The notes below the pieces were generated by a model. That model did no database searches and was not told where the DNA came from. It saw nothing but the letters and a program-made list of their open reading frames with translations. DNA of 64,000 nt from Bacteroidia bacterium. Lineage in GTDB: Bacteria; Bacteroidota; Bacteroidia; Bacteroidales; GWA2-32-17. The DNA lies in NCBI GenBank assembly GCA_016218155.1, contig JACREQ010000038.1:94005-158004 (forward strand), given 5' to 3'. Position numbers and translations under genes: made by a program. Below, piece by piece: positions 35,502 to 43,400 of the stretch. The number at the start of each line of letters is the position of its first letter. Within the stretch, counting starts at the first letter, position 1.

Positions 35502-35699
35502 ATGAAATTTTCAAAAAGATATATAACCACAATTATTGCAGGTTTGATACTGGCAGCTTTAGCAGGACTTTCCGTATTTAAAGGCATGGAAGGTCTGGCT
35601 TCTGCCTGTGTAGCCGGAATAATGACCATATTAACAACATACATCTGGGGAGAAACTAAACGCCCATCTAATCAAAACACCAATGAAAATGAAAAATAG
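35502..35699 (+). CDS. holin-like two-helix membrane protein
   Basis: This 65-residue protein has two hydrophobic helices (about 8-25 and 32-50) and a polar C-terminal tail, the size and topology of small holins. It follows the lytic transglycosylase and overlaps the spanin-like gene by 17 bases, an arrangement seen in lysis cassettes. The holin call is by topology and place only. Confidence 0.5.
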   Translation: MKFSKRYITTIIAGLILAALAGLSVFKGMEGLASACVAGIMTILTTYIWGETKRPSNQNTNENEK

Positions 35700-36288
35700 C
35701 AGTTTAATTTCTGTAACATGCCTGATGCTGCTTTTTGGCTATATGGCTTTAGAGTTCGGGAAGATGTATTTTAACGAACGAAAAGAAAAAAACAGGCTGG
35801 AAGGTTCATGGAAAGCAGCGAACCAGCAGATCATCTATTTTAAGGCAAAAAACGGTAATCTGGCAGCAAAGAACGATGAACTTCAACTAAAGTACAAAGA
35901 ACTCAAAGATATTTACCCGAAAATTATCTCTGAAATAAAGAATCTGAAAGTTAATCCCAGACGAGTTGAACATTTTTCCGAGACGGTAGTTCATCAGCAA
36001 AAGGATATTGTAACAACGTTAAAAGATAGTTTGATTTATGATACTATTCCTGTAAGAGTTTTTAGTTACTCTGATGAGTTTTATACTGTCAATGGCATTG
36101 CCATTGCCGATACACAAAAAGTTCATGTCGAAAGCAGGGATAGTATAATACAAGTGGTTTACAAAGGTGAAAGATATAAACCCTGGCTCTGGATATTTTC
36201 AAGAAGAAAGTTGCAGCAAGTTGTTAGTTGTAAAAATCCTAACAGTAAAATCGAGTATTCACGGTCAATTTTGTTACAAAATAACTAA
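35683..36288 (+). CDS. spanin-like protein (N-terminal helix plus coiled coil)
   Basis: This 201-residue protein has one N-terminal membrane helix (LISVTCLMLLFGYMALEF) followed by a coiled coil (about 35-90) and a beta-rich C-terminal part ending in a basic region. That resembles inner-membrane spanins and the DUF6549-like phage proteins of Bacteroidota. It overlaps the holin-like gene. No outer-membrane lipoprotein partner gene is evident. Met1 (35683) or Met3 (35689) may be the start. Confidence 0.55.
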   Translation: MKMKNSSLISVTCLMLLFGYMALEFGKMYFNERKEKNRLEGSWKAANQQIIYFKAKNGNLAAKNDELQLKYKELKDIYPKIISEIKNLKVNPRRVEHFSETVVHQQKDIVTTLKDSLIYDTIPVRVFSYSDEFYTVNGIAIADTQKVHVESRDSIIQVVYKGERYKPWLWIFSRRKLQQVVSCKNPNSKIEYSRSILLQNN

Positions 36289-36291
36289 ACA

Positions 36292-37065
36292 ATGGCAAAA
36301 ACAGTCAATCAATATAAGCTGAATCAGCAGATAGAAGACTTCATCCGGGAGAAGGATGCGAAAAACGGTGCTTACTCTCAGGATGAAGTTTTATTTATTC
36401 AGCAATACGAAGGTTCAGGCGGTCAAGGCAGCAAGGGAGCAAAGGGAGAAGGTGTACTTTACGAATTTTTCACACCGAATTATATTGTTGAACTCATGTG
36501 GAAACTGGCTTATAAACATGGTTTTGATAAAACAGGAACGATACTAGAACCAAGTATAGCAACAGGCAGAATAATTGCACCAGCACCGGACAAATCACTT
36601 GTTGTTGGCTTTGAAATAAATCCAATTTCTGCTCGTATCTGTGAAATTACTTACCCAGAAGCACAAATTAATAGAGGATATTTTGAAACCGCTTTTCTCG
36701 AACCTTCACGATATACAACAAAGATCAAAGATGAAAAATTAACATGGCTTTCCGGTTTTCCTTTTTCTCTTGTTATTGGAAATCCACCTTACGGTAAACA
36801 TAAGAACAAATACAGTTCATATTTCACCAAGCCAAAGATGCAGCAGATAGAGTTGTTCTTTATGTATTACGGACTGAAATTGCTTAAATCCGGTGGTTTG
36901 CTGATTTTCTTAACATCGAGCAACTTTTTACGAAATGGCATTTCATATAACTCAGAAAAGGAAAGTATCGGGCAATTAGCTGAACTGGTAGATGCTTATC
37001 GTTTACCGCCTGTATTCAGGTTTTCAGAAGTTCCTACAGATATAATTGTACTTAAACGCAAATAA
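36292..37065 (+). CDS. N6-adenine DNA methyltransferase
   Basis: This 257-residue enzyme has the SAM-binding motif variant LEPSIATGRI (EPSIATG at 86-92, in place of the more common EPSAGTG) and catalytic NPPY at 164-167 in VIGNPPYGKH. No nuclease or specificity gene accompanies it, so it is an orphan methylase, as carried by many viruses to protect their DNA from host restriction. Gamma-type motif order is normal. Target sequence cannot be inferred. Confidence 0.85.
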   Translation: MAKTVNQYKLNQQIEDFIREKDAKNGAYSQDEVLFIQQYEGSGGQGSKGAKGEGVLYEFFTPNYIVELMWKLAYKHGFDKTGTILEPSIATGRIIAPAPDKSLVVGFEINPISARICEITYPEAQINRGYFETAFLEPSRYTTKIKDEKLTWLSGFPFSLVIGNPPYGKHKNKYSSYFTKPKMQQIELFFMYYGLKLLKSGGLLIFLTSSNFLRNGISYNSEKESIGQLAELVDAYRLPPVFRFSEVPTDIIVLKRK

Positions 37066-37066
37066 T

Positions 37067-37831
37067 ATGGCAGAATATAAAATTCCACAAACCACACCAA
37101 TGTTTGTTTTTAACGGAACAGAGTTTTCCGATCTTGACAAACAGATTAAGGAAATTGAAAAGGATTTCCGGGTAAAAGAGGTTGATTTAACCTTTAAAGA
37201 AGAACGCTTGATATTTTCAACTATTAAGTCCTCCAATGATGCTTACAAATTTGTAAAAGAAATCATTTTTGAAGGTGTAGAAATACAGGAACATTTCATT
37301 GTGTTATATATGAACCATGCTAACAAAGTCATTGGTTACTATAAGCACACAAAAGGAACAATCAATTCAACTCAGGTAGATGTTGAAATGATTGTTGCAG
37401 TTGGATTAAAGATTTTGGCGAAAGGTGTAATCCTTTCACACAATCACCCATCTGGCAATACAGAACCAAGCCCACAAGACAAAGATATTACAAAGAAAGT
37501 GAGAACAGCTTTCAAATACTTTGACATAACTGTTCTTGACCATATCATTGCCACAAAGAACTCTTATTACTCTTTTGCCGATAATGCGGAATCCTCCCTT
37601 TCTGGCAATAAAAATGCTGAATCTTCAAAAGCCGAAAAGGAAATTCGTGAAGAAATCCTGAAACAGTTAAAGAAAGTAACAAAAGCAAACAGTCCTAATA
37701 TCTGGGAACGCATTCAAACCAAAGAAGGCTATTTGAAATTAGAAGAACAAATCATTTATAAAGTAATAAATCAACATTTGGTTCCGGCTGCGATTATACC
37801 ACAAATGGAAACAGAATTAAATATGAACTGA
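37067..37831 (+). CDS. RadC/JAB-domain protein
   Basis: The RadC-type JAB domain carries the metal motif SHNHPSGNTEPSPQD (HxH...D). I start it at ATG 37067 (MAEYKIPQ), one base past the methyltransferase stop; an upstream ATG at 37046 would overlap it. The protein of 254 residues has an extra N-terminal region (1-60) and a charged C-terminal tail. RadC-like proteins are common in Bacteroidota plasmids and phages and are linked to anti-restriction or DNA processing, though the biochemical role is unsettled. Confidence 0.82.
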   Translation: MAEYKIPQTTPMFVFNGTEFSDLDKQIKEIEKDFRVKEVDLTFKEERLIFSTIKSSNDAYKFVKEIIFEGVEIQEHFIVLYMNHANKVIGYYKHTKGTINSTQVDVEMIVAVGLKILAKGVILSHNHPSGNTEPSPQDKDITKKVRTAFKYFDITVLDHIIATKNSYYSFADNAESSLSGNKNAESSKAEKEIREEILKQLKKVTKANSPNIWERIQTKEGYLKLEEQIIYKVINQHLVPAAIIPQMETELNMN

Positions 37832-38274
37832 TGTTTTATGGTATAGAAAATATTACCCCTTCATTCCTTCGTGCAAGGATAACTGCTATCAGAAAACTGA
37901 TGGAGGAACTTCCTACAAACCGTGATGAAAAGAATCCAGATCGTACCATTATTCGTTATGGTTTCATTCCCGAATCACAACAAAAACGGTTTAAAGAAAT
38001 TCTGGATTTTGAGTACAAACTAAGTTTTGCGTTAAACGAACCACTTATGTTTACTGAAATAACATCGTTCAACACATGGTTTGTTTTACATCCCGAAAAA
38101 ATATGCGGAAAAGATGTAATAAGTTCTTCAAGAGAGTTTCCTATTACAATTAAGGGAACAAAAGAAGATATTATCCAAACAATTAATGCTGGGATTGAAG
38201 GTGGTACGGAATTTAATCTTCTGGAACTGGAAGCCCTTGCATTAGAAACAGAATTACAACTGCTCACTATTTAA
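37831..38274 (+). CDS. hypothetical protein of the module
   Basis: This 147-residue soluble protein has no recognised domain. The stop of the RadC-like gene and this ATG overlap by 1 base (TGATG), so it is translated with it. It has a long helix near the C-terminus (FNLLELEALALETELQLL). Confidence 0.6.
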   Translation: MFYGIENITPSFLRARITAIRKLMEELPTNRDEKNPDRTIIRYGFIPESQQKRFKEILDFEYKLSFALNEPLMFTEITSFNTWFVLHPEKICGKDVISSSREFPITIKGTKEDIIQTINAGIEGGTEFNLLELEALALETELQLLTI

Positions 38275-38283
38275 TTTTAAACT

Positions 38284-39651
38284 ATGTCATACCTCAACGG
38301 AATATCAAATACGGACAATCTGGGCTGGTTAAATCCGGCTCTTGTCAGTGTCATACTCTCCAACTCAGACAAAATTATGAAAGTTGTCAAAGAAGCAAAA
38401 CAACTGCACGGATTGGGAGACACATCTAAAACCATGAGTTTTGATGATGTTGTTGCACGTTACAATAAGGGAATATCCTTTGAAGAAATAAAAGCGTGGG
38501 TCTGGTATAAACGGTCGCTTGGAGTTGAAATGAAAAATTGGGAACGCTATTACATTAAAGGCGGTAACGTAGTTGAAAATGTCGTAACAAATAGTTCGGT
38601 AACTGTAAAAGACAATCATTTCAGAGATATTAAAAATGTTGAAAAAGGAATAACACTTGGTAAATATATCAAAACACATAAATATTCCGAAGGTGACAAT
38701 TATTTTATTTATCGCTCTGATGACGGATTGTATTACGTTTCTGCCAAAGCTTGTAAATTAGTAAAAACATCTATTGCAGCCAATGCTGATGAACTTTCAG
38801 CACTTGTAAAGAAAAGTGCTTTATTTTTTATGGGCGGTGAAGTTGTTCCTTACCCGATTTACACATTCGGCAATATGTATGACAGGGAACTTCAACTCGA
38901 AGCCGACAAAGAAACCATACAGCAACAATGGGGTGATGAAGTTTACGAAAATCATCGTATAGCCATTGAGAAATCAAAACCTGTAATGCTTACAGTTACC
39001 AATCCTGATGATAAAGAAAGACCGATTATAACTGCTATTTCTGACTTTGCAGACGATACAGATGTTTTTTCTATAACAGAAGTCCGTGAGGAATTTATGG
39101 ATGTTGAAAATTCCGAAGAATTGAAAAAAGTAAACGGTAAAGTAGAACGAAAGAAAAACAACGAGAAAATACATTTGCATTTTGATGGAGAAACCAAGTA
39201 CAATTTGCAACAGGTTTATGTAAAATGGTTATTTACCCTAAACATGGATTCTGACTTTGAAAAATCCTCTGCCATTGATATTGCAGACTATTACATTGCA
39301 AATCGTCCTTTGAGAGATGATAAAACGTCAAAGGAAGAAAAATCCGAACTCAAAGCCAATGCACGAATTGAAGGAGAAAAACTCTTTTCACGCTTTTTAC
39401 ACGAAGTAGTTTCTGCCAAAGATCAGGAAAGATTGGATTATACTTGGAATCGTCTGTATAATGGTCAAAGCGACATTTCTTACCAAAAAGTCCCTATAGG
39501 TTTTGAATGTTCAGCTACTTTCAAATCCGGTATTCTCCAGTTAACCGACATACAGCGTGAAGGAATTGCCTTTATGGAAGTCATGGGAAGCGGAATAAAT
39601 TCTTTCGATGTTGGAGTTGGAATATGTGTTAATTATAAGTTAGTTGAATGA
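38284..39651 (+). CDS. 455-residue protein, last gene of the module, unknown
   Basis: No family is recognised. The N-terminus is polar; a helical, Asp/Glu-rich region spans the middle, and the C-terminal part is beta-rich (VPIGFECSATFKSGILQL ... VGVGICVNYKLVE). It has no signal peptide or membrane helix. It is the longest protein of the right half of the module and could be an internal or replication-linked protein; there is no P-loop or polymerase motif to support that. Confidence 0.6.
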   Translation: MSYLNGISNTDNLGWLNPALVSVILSNSDKIMKVVKEAKQLHGLGDTSKTMSFDDVVARYNKGISFEEIKAWVWYKRSLGVEMKNWERYYIKGGNVVENVVTNSSVTVKDNHFRDIKNVEKGITLGKYIKTHKYSEGDNYFIYRSDDGLYYVSAKACKLVKTSIAANADELSALVKKSALFFMGGEVVPYPIYTFGNMYDRELQLEADKETIQQQWGDEVYENHRIAIEKSKPVMLTVTNPDDKERPIITAISDFADDTDVFSITEVREEFMDVENSEELKKVNGKVERKKNNEKIHLHFDGETKYNLQQVYVKWLFTLNMDSDFEKSSAIDIADYYIANRPLRDDKTSKEEKSELKANARIEGEKLFSRFLHEVVSAKDQERLDYTWNRLYNGQSDISYQKVPIGFECSATFKSGILQLTDIQREGIAFMEVMGSGINSFDVGVGICVNYKLVE

Positions 39652-40116
39652 ATCGAGTAACAATAGGGTAACGACAATGCCATATTTGTGTTTTTAGAAA
39701 AAGTTCTCGAATTCAAATATAATAAATATTTTCCTTTCCGAATTATTCCACAATGTTTTCTTAAAATAACCTATTAAATAACAGAAGACATATTATTGCC
39801 ATAATTCAAAAAATAATTTTATATATTTTAGTTCTGAGATATCGAAAAACAGGAATATTTATATTTCTATTGATAAAAAATTATTGTTGCAATAAATTTA
39901 CTAACATATTAAAGCTAATAAGTAGGAATTTATTTTTTATGAGGAAGTAATCACTTTTATATATCTATGGGTATCAGCCAGTAAGTCGCAACTGTCACAA
40001 TATTAAAGAAATAGCATATCAACAGAATATTAATGCATTACAAATTAATATATGTTGTATAACATGTTAAAATGTGTTAATTTTATTTTTACATTTGAGA
40101 AACTAACAATAAAACT
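39652..40116. other. 465-base AT-rich intergenic region at right edge of the module
   Basis: No protein or RNA gene is evident. A direct comparison by eye with the 3' end of tRNA-Gln (GGTTCGAGTCCCTGCGGGACA) finds no copy here, so no attachment site is proven. A promoter-like TACATTTG lies near the right end. Confidence 0.5.
40090..40097 (+). promoter_or_regulatory. -7 box for the giant-secreted-protein operon
   Basis: TACATTTG matches TAnnTTTG and lies 20 bases before ATG 40117. The -33 element is not clear. Confidence 0.5.
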
Positions 40117-40470
40117 ATGAAAGTTCTAATAAGGTTAATTTCCGTAACACTTTTTCTTAGTGTAATCTCCTGCAAATTGTTTTCTCAGCAGGTACTTGTA
40201 GTTAGCAATCCTGATTCTGCGAATTTTAAAGCTTATATTACATCTGTTGACTCATTGGCAGACATTATTGTAATGAATGTGGAAACACCAGAAGATGCTA
40301 ATAGTGATGGCTTTTTGTTTCCTGTAATCAATTCAACTGAGGCTCAGTTAAAGGTGTTTTTTACATCGAATGAAAACGAATCGGACATTAAATTTTTATA
40401 CACAACCAATGAATCATTGGTTGGTTGGAGAACAAACAATAAGAGGTATCTTTTTAAGTCAGCACAGTAA
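40117..40470 (+). CDS. small exported protein, unknown
   Basis: This 117-residue protein has a signal peptide with two possible processing sites: a lipobox-like SVISCKLF and, further on, SQQ. The mature part is beta-rich with no recognised domain. It is the first gene of a long operon for giant secreted proteins and ends 17 bases before the next. Confidence 0.65.
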   Translation: MKVLIRLISVTLFLSVISCKLFSQQVLVVSNPDSANFKAYITSVDSLADIIVMNVETPEDANSDGFLFPVINSTEAQLKVFFTSNENESDIKFLYTTNESLVGWRTNNKRYLFKSAQ

Positions 40471-40487
40471 TTAATATATAATACTGT

Positions 40488-43400
40488 ATGAAAACAAACT
40501 CAATATTATTCTTTGGAATACTTACCATATTATTATATGGTTTGCCATTTTTAAATTATGCACAAACAAATGAAATAATTATTGGTAATGGCACAAATCT
40601 GTCAAAACAATTTCCAATAAACAGACAATTTAATTATACTAAATGTGAGCTGATTTATACCTCTCAGGAAATAGGCCAGGCAGGTTGGATAAAAGAAATT
40701 GATTTTTTTAAAGGAATTGATGATGCCAGTGGAGATATCAATAATGTTAAAGTGTCTTTTAAATATACTAATGAAAACGAACTTTATAATGGAATATGGG
40801 ATTCGACAGGATATTCTGAAGTTTTTTCAGGTACAATAATAAATAGCACTGAACCTGGGTGGAAAACATTAATACTTGCAGAACCATTTTTATATAATGG
40901 ACAGGAGAATTTAGCAATAACAATTGATCATGGTTTTCAGGCTTTAGCTAATATCGTTCCAAAATGGCAATATACAGTTCTTTCAAATGGAACTACACGG
41001 TGCAGAGTGGGACAAAGTAATTTAATATTACCCGACAGTTTATATACCCGCGTTGGAAGACCTAATATTAGAATAATAAAAGACCCTATAAAAACTGAAA
41101 CAGATTTTTTAACAATAGGGACAGGAACTCAACAATCAAAACTTTTTCCAATAAATCGTCAATCAAATTATTCAAGATGGGAAGGTTTATATACAAAAAA
41201 TGAGATCGGGCACGAAGGTGTTATTTACACGGTATCCTTTTATAAAGCAAATACCCTTAGTGATGGAGATATCTTAAATGTAAAAGTGTATATTAAACAT
41301 ACAAATCAATCAGAAATAAATACTGGTGATTGGTCAGAAACAGGATATACTGAAGTTTTCAATGGAACATTACCTGATAATTCTACTTCTGGGTGGAAAA
41401 CAATTACTTTAACACAACCTTTCAAGTATAATGGGAACAATAATCTTGCAATTACTGTTGATCATGGTTATCAGCTATTCACTAATAATTATCCTGAATG
41501 GCAATATACGAAGACTGCTGGTAAAATGTCAAGGGCTGCAGATAAAGATAATCAGATGCCGGTCCGGCTCATGGAGAAAACTGGAAGACCTAACCTGAAA
41601 TTGGAAATCGGTTGTAAACTTCCTATAGCTCATGCAGGAAATGACAAAGTTGTTTGTGAAGGATATTCGGTTATTCTAGGCGATCAAATTGCAGCAACTG
41701 GTGGATTTCCACCATATTCTTATAATTGGTTCCCAACAGATTTTTTAAATTCAAGTACAATAGAACATCCAACCGCAACACCTCTTAAATCTTTATTTTA
41801 TGAATTAGTAGTAAGTGACTATTTTGGATGTAAGTCAATTCCTGACAAAATCGAAGTAAAAGTGAATAAACCTACTGATGAATATTCTTTCCGTAAAGAT
41901 GCAACAGTTTTAGCATGCCAGGGAAGGTTTTATGATAGTGGCGGGAAAAAAGAATACCAATATAACGAAGATTATACTGTCACTTTCTATCCATGTGATG
42001 TTTTTAATAAAGTTACATTCAACTTTATTGAATTTGATTTGGAATATGAAAAATCATGTGATGATTTTTTAAAAATATATGATGGTCCAAATACCAGTTC
42101 TCCTTTAATTGGAAGTTATTGTGGTAGAAATAATCCTGGATATGTAAATTCAACTAATCCTGATGGTGCAATTACTTTTGTTTTTCATTCAGATAATGAA
42201 ATAACCGGAAAAGGTTGGATGGCTGATATAAAATGTGTTAAAAAAACTTGTACTGAATTAGCAGGAACACCTGTTATTACTTTTAGTGGAGATCAATGCA
42301 CTTCTGGAGAGGCTACTATTTCACTTATTAATAATATTGGAACATTTAACAAATGGGAGTTTTCTTATAATAATATTGATTTTAAAGACTTACCAGATGG
42401 AACTATGTATCCTTACCATTCATATCTGAAAACTACTACTTATTTCAGGGCATTAGTTAAAAATAGTGTTGATGAATGTTATACAAGTTCAGTAGGTTTT
42501 CATACTGGTAGAAAATATTATGTAAATGATAGAGATACTAAAGATGATATTTATTGTACAACTGTTGGAAATGATCAAATGGATGGATTAAGCCCAAAAA
42601 CTCCTAAAGAATCAGTACAGTCAATATTAGATTCTTATGATGTTTCAGCATGCGATACAATTTATGTAGATGCTGGTCTTTACGAAAGAGCCATAAATAT
42701 TACTGCAAGTGATTATGGTAGTTCTGAAGCTAATATTGAAATTATTGGAGCTACTCAAGAGACAACTATTTTTTCTGCTAAATATCCTGATCAAGTAACT
42801 TTTAAAGATGCATCTTATGTAAAAATTTCAGTTATGACTTTTAGAGGAAATGGCAACACTAATAATAATATTAATATTTTTAATTCCAGTCATAATTGCA
42901 TTAGCTCTTGTTTGGTTTCAAATGCAAAGAAGAGTAATGTTAATATAGTTGGCGAAAAATTATTTTCAAGTAATAATTTAATAAATAATAACTCCATTAA
43001 TAGTGAAATTGAAAATAGTTCTGCTTTAAAATTTATAGGAAATGCAAGAAATAACAATGTTTCAGGAAATATTATAAATCAACAACGATCAAGAAACATT
43101 CCAGCTATTTCAATATATACTAAGCCAGGGTCTCATATTAATAATTTGAAAATTAATAACAACATTATTAATTCATTTGATATAGGGATCTCAATAAAAT
43201 CTGAAGGAATGATTGGATTAATTTCAAATATTTCAGTTTCTGAAAATACTATTAATATTGAAATGTCTGAAAATGCTGACGGTGGTTGTTTATTTGCAGA
43301 ATCTGTTTCTGATTCTTTAAAAGTGTTTAGTAATCAATTTAATGGTGGATTTGCAGGGATTCAATTCAGAAATCAAATAGAAAAATCAGAAATTTATAAT

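Noticed and set aside
27452..39651. Ordinary tailed prophage
   Set aside because: No terminase, portal, major capsid with protease, tail tube, sheath or tape-measure gene can be recognised.
39652..40116. Right attachment site at the module's edge
   Set aside because: No copy of the tRNA-Gln 3' end or of the module's left edge was found by eye.
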